NCBI GenBank assembly: GCA_013396915.1
Contig: VWZL01003420.1
Span: 859,507 to 923,506, forward strand
From: Stercorarius parasiticus
Lineage: Eukaryota > Chordata > Aves > Charadriiformes > Stercorariidae
Length of the DNA stretch: 64,000 nt
Reading direction: 5' to 3'
Part shown: positions 51,201 to 64,000 of the stretch, piece after piece
How the letters are laid out: every line of letters begins with the position of its first letter
Position numbering within the stretch: the stretch's first letter is position 1
Notes under the pieces: model-generated
What the model saw: the letters and a program-made list of their open reading frames with translations, nothing else
Told to the model about the DNA's origin: nothing
Databases searched by the model: none
Translations under genes and position numbers: made by a program

Positions 51201-53530
51201 AGAAAGCGATAGGACATGGAATAGCGCAGGGGAGGAACCAGCAGCCTGGGAAGAGCAAGAGAGGAGACAGGGAAAACTCGAGCAATGGCTATATGCTTGC
51301 ATTTTTCAGAGGAACAAGCATGTTAGTTTGTTAATATAACATCATCACCACTTTAAGTTCCCTGGGGAAGATGGTAACTGCCGAGAAGAGCCAGTGAGAC
51401 ACGGTAGCACCATTGGGCACACGCAGCATGGGAGCACACAGCAACACCAAGCGTGACTTTTCACTGACCTGCAAAGTCCCCAGCCTCGAAGGGGGACACA
51501 GGGAGCTGTGCAAAGCCCACATCAGCCAATGTAGGGTAAGAGCAGGTAATAGGGTCCACCATACTTGGAGGAGGTGTTGGGTAGGGAGACGGGAGCTAAA
51601 TGGCCAGGTGAGAGGCTAGTTAGCTCTGCCACTGTAAGAGGAACAGGGGATTGCACCATCCCTCCCAACAGAGGTAACATCATCCCAATGCTTCCCTTTG
51701 GTAATCTGGAGTAGGGTAAAAGACAGACTTTCATCATGGGGAGCTGGAGGCAATACCTCCAGGTGTGCTTTTCCCCAGCCCCGTGCCCACCATGGCCCAG
51801 GATGTACCATCTGTCTGAGAGCTGCTGCAAGACAGGACAGTGATAAGTTGGAAAACGGCAGCACAGCAAACACAGAAGATTAACTTGCTGAAAGATGTTT
51901 TTGATGTCCCCTATGAACCCTGTAGCTTATGCATAGGATCTGCCCATGTTGTAAAACTAAGAAGGTGCAATGTATTTTTAGAACGTTACTGCTGGTCTGT
52001 AAACCATTTATCTATATTGCCTAGCACAATTATCATGGGTTGGGTGGCCCCCAGGTTCCTCAGCAGTTAAGCAACCCGTGTAATCAAGTCAGGATTGTAA
52101 ATTCACCATCTTTTTTAAACATCATATTAAAAAACCCCACAAACACATAGCACAGATTTGAAGCACACACATACACACAAAAAAGTCAAATTCAGCTTCT
52201 ATATAACCCACTAATTCCTTGCCCAGAATTTATACAAGGACAGCAAAGGCAGTATTTCTAAGCCTCTCCCTTTTTATGATCATTATACAACAAGGTAATT
52301 AAGGTCAGCTGAGGTCATCATTCTTTAACTGAGTTCCCAGGCCTGACAACAGAAACCTGTGTCTGATCTTTGGTTCACAGTGAGGTTTTTAACCTTGTTT
52401 CCACCCACCACTACTGTTATAAAATTCCTCTAATGTGTGTTGGCTGCTCATTTTTCTTAACCTTTGGAGGCTGTAACATTGTTCCTTCACAAGGCTGAAC
52501 TCTAAGACTCCCAAGAAAGCAGGCATATGGCACAAGGTAGTTCAAATCATTTTGGATCAGTAATTAAATACAAGACCTACACACACCAGTTGCAAGCTTA
52601 GTCTTAGCTATATTTTTCCTGATATTTGACTGCTGAATTCCACGACTATAAAAGTTTTCTTAAAGCCCTGGATTATCTGAAGATGCAGAGCAAAAAGAAT
52701 TGAAAAAAAGAGGGACAAAGTATGTCAAGGAGAACAACATGCTAACCTTCTAGAACAAGTCTAGTCAGATATAGTGAATCACAGAGAGAGAAATCACAGC
52801 CGTGCTTGAAACCGCCATCACAGACTTTCCTTTACAAGCATCCAGGTAACAATATCAACAGATGTAGAATTTTGGGTTTCGGCTACCGGGATGACTAATG
52901 CCTATAAATCAGCACAGCAAAGTAGGTCACGGAGTTACCACCTCACCTGCTGCTCCCAGTGTCACAACAGGCTTGCCCTCTTTCACTTTGATTTCACATG
53001 TTAGTTTGGCACTTGCAACTATTTCATTATTTCAAATAACTCTCCAACATTTTACAAGGAGTTTATTTCTCCAACTTGCTCATTTTAGTCAGTGGATTCA
53101 GGTGCACAACAAACGGTCCCTGGTTTTACACTGATAATCAGAAGAGCCTTAATTAAAATGCCAGTTAAAATGGTAGCACAATTACAGGGACAATTTTCTC
53201 TGAGCAATGGGCATTCAAAACTGAAGGTAATTATTAAATTTCTGCAAAAAAGTGTTCTTTATTTTGAACTACTATCAGTCAGCAAAGGACTTGGAATGCA
53301 TAAATTAGACTCCCCCAGAAAATAATATTCTGGACAAATAGTTATTCTAGTGGCAACTAGAATTTTGAGTGGATGTGTTGCTTCTCCATTTTGTGGAATT
53401 TAATAAAAATGCCACCACAGATAATGGGCCATAAATAGAACTTAGATTTTTCTATTCAGTTAGCATTGCCTCATCTAATGCAAACTATGTCAAAACAGGA
53501 TCTCACATAGTTTTCGGTAGGCATTTAAAT

Positions 53531-53567
53531 AACCTACCAAGTAATAATGATGAACCTACCAAGAAAT
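53531..53567. repeat. 15-bp direct repeat, 22-base period
   Basis: AACCTACCAAGTAAT at 53531-53545 recurs at 53553-53567 as AACCTACCAAGAAAT, one change apart. Confidence 0.88.
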
Positions 53568-53800
53568 ACCAATATAGACTGTATATTAAGAACTGTTTAT
53601 TACTTTGTACCTGTGCGGTTGTTTACAATACTTCTGTAATCCTAGTTGGTCTTTAACCACCGCAGTGATAAATCCAGTGCATCATGGTGCAACGACCAAC
53701 TGCATTAACAACTTCTGACACTTCAGCTGTGCTCCTACTCAAGAAATGCATTGCGCAGGGCATTGTGCAACCCACATGAACACTGCTGGATTCAAAACAT

Positions 53801-53951
53801 TGGAACAGGCTGCCTATCCCTGGAGGTATTTAAAAGACGGCTAGATGTGGTGCTGAGGGACATCGTTTGGTGGTGGTTTTATCAGTGTTAGGTTGATGGT
53901 CGGACTTGATCATCTTAAAGCTCCCTTACAACCCAGACGATTCTATGATTC
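53801..53951 (+). mobile_element. CR1 LINE 3' fragment (forward orientation)
   Basis: TGGAACAGGCTGCC leads into ATCCCTGGAGGTATTTAAAA, GATGTGGTGCTGAGGGACAT, GTTAGGTTGATGGTCGGACT and finally GATTCTATGATTCC, the standard order of a CR1 3' end. Compared with the usual CR1 sequence as I remember it, about 20 bases between GGCTGCC and ATCCCTGG are missing. There is no coding capacity. Confidence 0.95.
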
Positions 53952-55770
53952 CGGCAGACCTGGTGCCAGTCGCACCTCCCAGAGTATTTTGTAGCAATCC
54001 CAGGTTACAGCAGCCCACGTACAAGATGACCAAGGTCTGTCCTGAGCGCAGCTGAAACCCAGAGTGCACCAGCCCATCACCTGCTAACCCTGACAGGGTC
54101 CCCTGTGCTGCTGCTCATGCTCGGGGCAAACCTTCTACCCCCACTGCCCTCAAAGCCGCCCAGGTACCTTCACGCTCCCCAGGTATTGCTGTTACCCATC
54201 AGCACCACAAATTCATCTTGAAAGAGCAAGCACAGGCTAGAACTTGGGCCCTCATCCATGCACAGCGTTGTTTTTTTTTTTCGGGTATGCACAACTTATC
54301 TTTCCAATTCACCAACAGAATTCTTTAATTTGTGACTATATTATTATAGCTTCTTGTATCGAGAATTAAAATAACACTAGTGATAAAAATGTCACATTTC
54401 TCTCAACGCTGGCATTAAAAATCTGTGCTGGCACTCACTGATTGAAAATATACAAATAAATGGATAAATGTTGAAACAAAATTTCTAAAGCCATCTATGA
54501 ATTTGCCTGGTAGTGTTGGGGAATCTGGCACTTAGATTTGCAGTCAGACATTAGGGACCATGTTGCCCTGGCCTTCAGCATCAGTAAGGCAGTTTATTGA
54601 ATCGGAATTGCAGAAAGCTAACTTGAAAATTAACTTGATGGTAATCTACTAATTAAAAAAAACCCACAATGGCATGTGGCTACAGCTTCAGTACTATTGC
54701 CACCTACAGATATTCTCCTCTTCCTTCATTACAAAAAATAATGTAGTAAACATGCTGCCCTGGCACTATAGTCTGGTAAATTCAATCGCTACCATGTAAT
54801 TCACTGAAGATGTAACATTGTCAGCTCTCTGGGTACAAGCTACAACATCTACTGTAAGACTCAGTGCACTGCTACTCACCTGAATGAGGAAAAATGTTAA
54901 AAAATTCAGTGGCAGAAAGGCTAAAAATATAAATCCTGTTTAGTTAGAGAGGAAAAAGACTTGCTGTATGTGATCAGGCACTATCTTAGTAGTTAGATAG
55001 TTTCTGCAGACGGTAAAAACCTGTAGAGGACATGCTTGAAGGCACACCCCAGGCAGTGAAGCGTGCCAGCGTTCAGGTTCATCTCGGGCAGCAAAAATCC
55101 TATAGCCGAAGCAAGCTTGGGTCTCTGCTGAATGAGGAATTAGAGGGTTTGGTAACCCCAAGCTGCAGCTGAAAACACAAATTGCACAGCGAGGATGTGG
55201 TTGTCTTTGCTGCCTTGTCTAAAAGGGGGAGCAACAGCCTTTGTCATTTTAAGGTAACATATGCTTGTGCAGTGCAGAGTGCCTTCCGAGCAACCTCTCT
55301 AAAATTATAACTTTTTTCTTTTCATTTGGAAATATATATATTTTTTAAAAAGATAGTTTAATCATAATTTATAGTGGTGACTATGCTACTTGTTGCTCAG
55401 ACTGATCACAGCCTATGAATAAGTCAATAGGAAAGGTTTCCAAATGATGTACTTCAGCTTATTTGAATTCCTATTTCAGTTACCCGTGCTGTAATTTCCA
55501 GACATGCTCACATAGCCGCAAATATCACTGGAAAATAACAGAAGCTGTGAGTGCTATCCATTTTGAGAAAAGCTGAAGAAACCAAAATATTAGCAAAACA
55601 GTATAGTCAGAATAATAAAATAAACCACTTCTGGCACATTTTGGTCTTACCATTAAGCACACTGAAAAGTATTGAGAGCACCGAGACACCAGGGCATGTG
55701 AGGATGGGTATGGACCTGGTACACAAGATCTTGGAAAATTAAAGAATATAACAGTCTTTTTTTGAAATAG

Positions 55771-55789
55771 CCATTTTTTTAAAAAATGG
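55771..55789. repeat. 19-base near-palindrome
   Basis: CCATTTTTT and AAAAAATGG flank a single central T, giving 9-bp arms. It is A/T-rich and could be a chance product of neighbouring homopolymers. Confidence 0.9.
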
Positions 55790-57075
55790 GTTTTTTACTG
55801 AAAACAAGCATTTAAATGTTGTTTCCCTGTTTTACACACATGGATTGGTGCAAGTACTGACAGAGAGATGAGTGCAGCTGTCTGGAAAGGTGAACAGCCA
55901 GCACAACCACAGATTCATCTTCTTCATTGCTGCCCCACACAGTATTAATATTCTATATATTCACAACAGAGCTAAATCACTGTGACTAACACTTCAGCTA
56001 TAGCTGAGGCTTGTAATTATTTCAGAGTTGGAAAGACATGATATATCCACTCTGAAAACAAAATTATTTAGCATATGCATGCATCCAGAATACAAATGAT
56101 GTTGACATATCTTGGTCTTTCATATTAATGGATCATTTCAGTCCAAATGCAGATATTCGTTTCGGTACACCTTTTGTCATGTTTATGTGCATAAAAAATT
56201 ATGAGCTGATAAATGAAACACAACCACCACTTAAATACCACATACCAGATAAACCCAATTGGCTGTGAAGCTCCGTGCAATAAGGTGCAAAATAGGTGTA
56301 TACTGCTACACTGGAAGTCTCCAAAATCCTATCCATTCAGGTTCACACTATAGAAAGAGAAATTACAGAAGTCTCTTGCTAGAAGTACCTGGTTTTCAAT
56401 GTTCTACTTTTCAGGTAAATGTCCAAGTTTGAACTTTACTAGTCTCAGGCCCCTTTACTAGATTTCAAAGAGGTAGTGAAAAACCTATTTCCTTTTCTTC
56501 ATTTTCTCACACTTTCACTTGACAACATTTTGAGTTCTGACAACATAACTGAGTTCTAGCTGTGTCTCCTCTTTGTATGGAGTCTTTCCAGAGCAAAACA
56601 AAAACCAGGCTGTTTTTCAACAGTAGACTTAGCAGGGGGGGGAAAAACAACAGGAAAAAATTACATATGCAAGCATCATCCTTGAAGCAATTACCTCTGT
56701 TTTTGTCATTAACTATATTTCAACCTGATGATATCTAACTAATCACAAATTTCAACTGAGAGGTCAGGAAATGTCTCTGAGCACAGAAGACACAGCGTTT
56801 GAACAGACATAAGCAGCATGAAAAGCACCCGTCTGCAATCAGAAGATGTTCACAAACCACCACAAATCTCACAGCTGGGCTCGTACCCCAGAGCTATCGC
56901 CCAAACAGCCATTTGCCATTTTGTCCCTTGAAAATAACACTCGTTTGAGAAATGATGGTGCATCTTTCTGAACCAGTACAAAGACCCTGACCAAGAAATC
57001 TGTGTTAGAAGAGATGCAGCTCGCACCCTCTGCCCAAGATGAGAGCAATGGAGACTGTGGGGCCAACAGGAGCGA

Positions 57076-57100
57076 GGGATGGGGGGAGCAGGGCTGGGGG
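57076..57100 (+). other. G-quadruplex motif
   Basis: Four G runs (3, 6, 3 and 5 bases) are separated by loops AT, AGCA and CT, all short, which makes this the strongest quadruplex candidate in the window. It lies in otherwise ordinary intergenic DNA about 21 kb upstream of TMCC3. Confidence 0.75.
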
Positions 57101-60100
57101 CGGATGGCTGCTACACTGGCAATGCCACTACTTTAGTAGCTCTGAGAAGACAGCACAGAGAGTCAGGAAAGGCCCGGTGTTTCAAAAGCAAGTGAAAAAG
57201 ACCTCTTGATGTACCTTCTTAGAGAGGCCAAGCAAGAAGCTGGGACTTGTATTCAAGTGACTGGGAGCCTTAAAGTTCTCCCACGTAGGGTCTGACAAAG
57301 ATTAATTTTGGCTTTGATAATAACATGAGAAACCACCGATGTAGCTTCACACGCTGAATAATCCAAGGAAATAAACGCACATTGTTCAAACAATAATGTC
57401 TCCAATGGTGTTTAGAGGTTTATGCCAGTACAGTGACTCCTTTTGCTCTCGTACTTAGGAGATTCTGGTGTTTTATTTGAAGGGAAAGAACAAGATTTTT
57501 TACAAAGAACTAATATATTCTTAAACACACTAGGAGAACTCTGATTTCACTTAACTAAGCGAGAGTTTTGCCTCTGACTTAAGTTACGCTTTCACCCATG
57601 TTCCCTGGTACTGTAATAGGGATGTTTCTTATCTTTTATGTAGATAAAATCTTACCAACATGGTCTGTGTCAACATGAAAGGAAAGTAGAAGTGCTGTTA
57701 AGATTTACACTTAAATATAACACAGTTTCACTTCCATGTTTGTCCAAAAATGTAAAGCATTTAACCTTTAAAATAAAACCCTTTAAATTATAAATATGAA
57801 CCAGAAACAATGCATTCACTTGGACTATGCACTGTTTTTTCACCGAGAACATTTTTTACAGATAATGTCTGAGTTTTATGAATTTTTAAATGCAATTACA
57901 GTATTTTAGGTACAATACTGCAAAGTCTAAGTGATTCAGCAGCTTCAGTCCTAACATCAAAATAACTTGAGGACTGGATTCTTAAAACCACTCAAGTACA
58001 AAACTCTCTTAGAGTTGATCTGTTTAATTCATTGGGAATTAAAGCTCCAACTCATTAGTTGATACAGATGAGCTTAGGAAATCTTAGAAGAATTTTCTGT
58101 CTCAACAATCTGCCCATTTTAGATGCCTCCCTCCCTCCTTACAGAACCAGCTCAGCTCCTGGTGAGGTAGATGCTGTACACTCTGGCATATTAATGTAAA
58201 CTGGTGTCAATTTTGGTCTTTCCCAGTGCATCAAGCTATGATTTAAGCAGATCTGCAGCTGCTTTATGATTAGCCGAGCAATCCCAGAAGCAGGGACAGA
58301 AATCTTTGAAGAGGAACAGAGTGAAAAGCTTGGGGCCAGAATCGGTGCAGCAGACCTAGCATAAAGCTGTCCCTATTTGTGAGCCAAAATCTTTGAGCTC
58401 TCAAACAGGAACGCGATTTCAATTGCAATTAACAGACTCTTCCTAGTATCTATGTCTTTTTTTAAAGATGAGAACTAAGAACAGCTGCAAAAAAAAAAAA
58501 ATATTTCTGTATCTTGTTGGCAAATGCAGACAAGACCTGTACTTTTAATTCACCGTTGTTTGTTTTACAGCAGGTCATTATTCTCATTAATTGCTAAGCT
58601 GCTGGCAGATTCCTTGACATTTTGGATGAAAGATCAATCTGGATTTAATAAAGTGAACAAGGGGAAGGAGGTTATAACTCTTTTTCTTAAAGTCTGCCAC
58701 ATTAATGGCATTGTGCAGACTGACATCATGATAGGCAGCAGCTTATTGATAAAGCAGTCCATTTTTTAATCAGGGTGACATAATACAGCTATTGTCTGGC
58801 ATGACATATGGCCAAATTTTACTGCAAATCCAACACAGCGTCCGTTCACGATTCCTCCTAGTTAGAAGCTCAGGGTGGGCAAGGTGGGCAGGAAAGGGTG
58901 AGAGGATTTACACAGATATGTTTTCATCTGTCGCCACAGAAGTTCTTTTGCTGGATTTACCCGTATATCTAGCAGGACTAACTACAACACAAGGATATTT
59001 AGGTTCAGGGGGTTCTAGCTTTCCATTCATCATCATTCAGAACTACTAAGCATCAGATCTGAACATACAGGTTTTTAACTCTTAGTTTTCCACTAATTGT
59101 GAAGTTTTCTTTCCTTTCTCTCTCCCTCGTCCCACTCTCTGACACGTGTGCATTCCCGCTTCCATATTAATACAAACTTCACACTGCTAAATAAACTACA
59201 CATTCCGCTTCAGGCCTATCTGATTGATTCCTTCTTATTTTCCTGGCCCATCCCCAATTGCGACGGCGCAGCAAGCGTGCCTCTTTCTGTAGCTTGGAGC
59301 AGAAGAGCTTGGGTGGCCAGGGTTAGCACCGTGTCCTCTACCTTTGCTTTGCTGGCCCTGAGGGAGCAGCTACCCATTTCCAGCTGTGGTCACTAGGAAC
59401 AGCCTTTGACACGAGAGCGGAGCACGGGGCTCAGACACACGCCTCCAGCTCTGCCATGAGACACCCTAACTGGTGCGTTTTAGACTGACTAAATGCAATT
59501 AGCTTTTTCAAGCAACTTTTTTTTTTCTTTTTATAGGTCATTTATCTCAAAGAAATTAAAACAAACCTTGTTTACTCTAAAACATACATCCCATGGCAGA
59601 AACATCAGACAGCAGACACTCAGGCTGAAATGAAAAAAAAAACCAAACTGGCAAAAAGATGAAAGAAATTATGACAACCCTCTCTCTGCCGGGCTTTGGG
59701 CAGGAAAAGTTGGGGCAAGGGCTGTGCTGCTTTTGCAGCTGACTGGAGTACGCTGTTAACTCGGTATAAAGCCCAAAAAGAGTAAATAGAAAGGTTGATT
59801 TCAAAGAGCTCTAGGTCAAGCCTCTGCTCTCTTGCTTAGAAGGCAAGCTCAGCCACAACACCTCAAGGGTATAAATGAGAATACACCATCCACCTGGAGT
59901 AGGAACCGAGCTTGTAGAGACAGGATTTCAGCATAGCATAACAAATTCTGAAATGTGCAATGAGGAGAAAATACGAAACCACCCAAAACTACTTGCAAGA
60001 TAATGTGTTCCCACTGAGGGCCTCGAAAAGTGAACTTTTGCTGAACTAAGTAGCTGGATTCCACCAGACTACAGAAGTATCATCAATCATGTGTTGCTAT

Positions 60101-63100
60101 ACGTAACTGACTTCTTATAGAAAATGAAATTAAAAAGTAAACACAGTAGATCTGTAGTCTCTAAAGCCTAATGACGTTTGTGCTGGAGTGTACTGAGTAT
60201 TTTAAAATTTAGGAACTGAAAAGGATTTTGTGGAAATGTCTTCTAAAATTATACATTTGAAGGTAGCAGCAAGATGCATTAGGAATTAGTAAGGCACGAA
60301 ATTGTCTCATAAAGGAAATCACTTTTGTGAAACACGGTAATAAACATCACAGTGAAATTACAGATAATGATCGGCATTTTTTGTGCTATTTTCCACAGCC
60401 TGCTCTGACACTTGTTCTGAGTAAGTGAATAACAAACTTGTCTCCAGCCAGTGAAACCAAGAAGAAAGAAAATCCTGTCTTATCCTAGTTTGTTGCGTCT
60501 TGGTATATGCAGAGATGAAGCACGTGCTGTTTTGGGGTATATGTGAACTTACAAAGCAGGTACCATCTTTGAAGAAAGGCTCTCTGCAGCTTTGTGATAC
60601 CTGCAACAGGTGAGCTACTGCCTCAGCAGCCAATCTATCACACCCCTTTTCTACCAGTCTAAAAAGCTTCCTGCTGAGTGTGGCATATACTGATTTTTTT
60701 AACCTGTACCCCTACTTACTGAGTAGGGCTCTCACCCCTCAGCTGCCTGAAATGGGACAATTGCTCCATTAAACAAAATGTGGATTTAATGCATTAACTG
60801 TGTGCAGAGGTTTTCAGGATGAAGTCTAGAAACATCTGAGCTACTGAGACAGACAGGATTGAACTCAATTCGCTGTCAAGAGCTAATAAGTGGATCAGAT
60901 GAGAGAAAACGGCAAGTTACACACAGTTATGGCTGGAAAAATTATTCTCTCTGTACAGGTTAGAATAAAAGCTTGATTTGGTTTCATTTGGGACAGTGGA
61001 GTTTTAATGGCTGGAAGTACAGTTAAATAACGCTAATCAGCCATTTACAAGCACTCTACACCTGCAAAGAGCTCTTCAACAGTTAGATACAGTGAGTTAT
61101 TCTACACAATATCCTTGTGTCATATGCATTAGGCTCACTTTTTAGCAATGGAAATTGAGGTCTTTAGATGAGATAACCCAAATTACAGCCAATTATCTTA
61201 TTTGCAGATGGCTTACCAATAGGCATGTGATGAATCAATGACAAAATTCAGCTGCAAGTCTTTGAGTCTGTGACTTGGGCTCTTGTCTGGTAAAAAACCC
61301 CTCCCAGGGATTAGGAAAAGCTGAAATAAATAGACCGATACATCTTAGCTGATTTGCAGAAGGCTGGAGACTTACTGCAAGTCTCTAAAGCCGTTTTTTT
61401 GCAACCAGTGCACTCAAACCTCCTCGCTCATATGTGTCCAAACTCCCACATAAACAAAGGCGTTTCCTGTATCTAAACTGCCACAGAAAAGGCAAATATA
61501 GATGTAAATCTGCGGGGAGCTGAAAGATTACCTCAACCAGTCCTACCTGATCCACTCTTCAGAAGCAGTCAAATGGCTGCCACCAAGGGTCCCACAGCAG
61601 CTGAACTTGCCTTCAGCCTCTTCTAGGTTGGTTCCTCAGGGATCTCAAATCCACAGGCCCACTCACCACCTCCAGCTACTTTTGTGCCATATGCCTGGGT
61701 GTTGCCGGTACCTGGGGGTTGCCTGAGGAAGACTTGCCACCTGACCTGCCCACGTCACCTGCACAAGAAGGCTCTGAGGTGTCTCTAAAGCACCAGTCTG
61801 GCTCAGATCGCCGTGGCATACTGACACACAAATTATTCTAGTCATAGTGGAATCCGCATTGCCAAAACATCTGTTCTCACCAGCTTACCAATTGCCTGGG
61901 TTCTTTAAATTAGGTGTGGGGACAGAGAGGAACAATGTCCCTCACCTGAACATAGTATCCAAGTTCTTCCCCAAGGTCTTCATTTGATGAAGACCATAGA
62001 TGAGCATCTGCCATTCTAGCAAAATAACCAGCCACAAGGAGGGTTGGCTTGCACTCCACATGAGCAAATCAAATACACAGGAGGAAAATGCTAATTATTA
62101 TCCTGTTTTTCAAGAAAAAGGAACAGTTACACAAATGTGATTGGCTATATCTAATTTTGAGTAAAACTTAGAGAATACAGATTTTGCTAACTGAAACTCA
62201 GAAAAGTCAAAGACCTGGTTTATAAGTGGATCGGGGAATGCACTAGTTCATTCAAGACAGTTTGACATACCTAAAAATAATCCAGAAAAGAACATTTCTG
62301 GGATCCTCAATACTTCAACAAAAGTTAGGTCCTATTCTCCTTACCAGTCTTGGTAGCCAGTGACTAAGCTGGATCGAGGTACGAGAACAGAGGTAACTCT
62401 GCCAGCCACTTTCAGAACAATCCATGTGAATTGTAACATCAAAAATAAACAGCTACCTGTAGCAGGTTTGGTATGGGCTGCCTGGTTTTCCCTAAAGATA
62501 CCTCATTTTTTGAGAAAAAGCTGTCTTCCTTCAGACTGTTAGGTCTCCCATTGTTTTGCCCAATTCTCCCATTTTCCCTCTGAATTTCATTAGTCTTCTG
62601 TAATCAGATTATCTTCTCCAAGGACTCATACCGGGTTCAGTAAGAAGTACAGACAACTCACCACTTAAAATTTCCTCTGAGCATATACTAAATATGATAC
62701 CTACCGCAAATCTCAGCACAAGTCCAGATCTTCTCAGTTCATTGGTAATATTAAAGCTCTCATTGTTCTACCCCTCTAGTAACTTTAAAAAAAAGGAAAA
62801 AAAGGCAATTTCTTGCACATCTGAGCAGACGCATCTGCCAGCAGAGAAGGAGGAGAAGACAATGACCCACCTCTTCCTCTCAAGCCCTCTTTGCATGCTG
62901 TGTGTGGTTTGTGCCTCCTCTCCTTGACATCCTTCCCTTTAGCCAACCCACTTCCATAAGCACCATGCAAGTAGCTGGTTGTTGGCACACAGAGCACCAA
63001 TAGAGAGTTGTAGGAACAGCATACACATCATGCACAAGCGAGAGCGCTGATAAGAAGCGAAAAGTGTCATTGGGGGTGGGGAAATCAAGCTTTCTATATG

Positions 63101-64000
63101 GTGAACACATCTTGCTCTAAATGCTCATTTCTCAACTTCCACCAATTCCAGAACACAGCTTGTGGACTCCACATACCTGGACGGACCAAAGAACACATGT
63201 TCATCATAACCAAAATGCCTACACTACCAGATACTTGGTTGCTGGGATTTTGTTTTTTAATACACGTCACCAAGTCTTAGCCTGGCTGATTGAAAGGAGT
63301 ATATTTGAGTTCTGCATGAAAAGCTGACACTTTTCACTTGCACACATCTAAAAAAAGGAAGTGAGACTGTAATACAAATACTGAAAGGAAACGGTTTTAT
63401 CACACACTTGCTCTTTTGGCCATTGCCTTCACATTTCCCACAGCATGGGAGCACGCCACACAGCATTAGACTATAGAGAAGCGATTCAGCAGTGAGTCAG
63501 GCTAAGTAACTCATAAAGTAATACTGTCTGGATCCTCAAGGACTGGATCTAGACTGTAGTTTATCACCAAAGGCTGTAACAGAGTTTTTGCACATAATTA
63601 CATTGCTGAGTTTCTAACATATGCCATTCCTCATCCTCAGTCTAACGGCTTTTCAGCAGAACACAAGCAGGTCCCAAAATGTGTGTCATTCAGATGACGC
63701 ACAGATCTTCCTTGGGATAAAATAATTAGGTTTTTAAAATCAGACAAGTACATTCACAACTTATTTAAATCATGTTAGGAAATATCAATTTCAAGTGTGA
63801 TGCAAACATGGAAATTCAGAAAGATAACAACTTTCTACTTTATTTCTCTGAAATGCAAGTGTAATTTCTCTCTTGACATTTTCTCCAGTCATTCTCCAAT
63901 TTGGCCATTGCATAAGAATTATACAAGGTTAACAGCGCCCCTTTCTTTTTAATTCCTTATTGGAGGCAGCTAAAAAATCTCAAGCGGGTCAGAATGTGCA

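Larger units (their letters stand above)
47093..53800. other. intergenic stretch, no gene seen
   Basis: Short overlapping frames only. It includes an AT-rich microsatellite-like patch at 48187-48253, an AT-rich patch near 49345-49376, a G-rich run at 50632-50647, a small hairpin at 53344-53363 (ATTCTAGT, GGCA loop, ACTAGAAT) and a 15-base direct repeat at 53531-53567. Confidence 0.55.
53952..64000. other. intergenic stretch, no gene seen
   Basis: GC content is higher at 53.95-54.20 kb and 59.24-59.46 kb, but no frame there is recognisable. It holds a near-palindrome at 55771-55789 (CCATTTTTT, central T, AAAAAATGG), a G-quadruplex motif at 57076-57100 and A runs at about 58487. I recognise no exon of TMCC3 or of the gene expected further upstream (NDUFA12 by mammalian gene order). 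Confidence 0.5.

Noticed and set aside
1..64000. tRNA, rRNA, microRNA, CRISPR array, endogenous retrovirus or a multi-gene novel system
   Set aside because: No cloverleaf box pairs, regularly spaced repeats, paired LTRs, or retroviral coding frames could be recognised by eye. A tRNAscan, Rfam and RepeatMasker run would be decisive.

Overview
The window looks like nuclear DNA from a bird. The 3' ends of CR1 retrotransposons carry the typical octamer-like TCATAGAAT / ATTCTATGA terminus. The DNA is AT-rich, with one sharply GC- and CpG-rich island and very few transposable-element remnants. Reading frames are short and overlap each other on both strands, as expected for non-coding vertebrate DNA. 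I see no bacterial-style gene, CRISPR array, tRNA or rRNA. The species cannot be told from this sequence.

The one gene I can support is on the minus strand. A CpG island at about 35.67-36.26 kb contains an ATG at 35898 that opens a 26-codon coding exon. This exon ends in a clean GTAAGG splice donor, and an in-frame TGA lies 12 codons upstream of the ATG. The peptide (MPGSDTALAVDRTYSDPERH, then RRRKTR) matches what I remember of the N-terminus of TMCC3, an endoplasmic reticulum membrane protein with coiled coils. The rest of TMCC3 (coiled-coil exons and the C-terminal double membrane segment) is not in the window. Positions 1-35820 are therefore read as the 5' part of a very long first intron, transcribed right to left.

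Right of the island, about 36.26-64.0 kb is the 5' flank of TMCC3 and reads as intergenic DNA. It holds three recognisable CR1 3' fragments (36471-36735, 46986-47092, 53801-53951). A moderately GC- and CpG-enriched patch lies at 38.57-39.28 kb, and there are two good G-quadruplex motifs (36147-36177 in the promoter island, 57076-57100). A fourth, older CR1/L2-like relic lies in the intron near 31.57-31.74 kb.

Beyond this there are small structural signals: about ten short adjacent or near-adjacent direct duplications (five of them between 32.28 and 38.37 kb, on both sides of the promoter), a perfect 22-bp palindrome at 11151-11172, an A10T10 block at 44063-44082, and a strongly strand-biased G/T tract at 31378-31492. 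An 11-base N gap interrupts the CpG island just upstream of the start codon. I did not find an undescribed multi-gene system here, and most of the window is ordinary intron and intergenic sequence.
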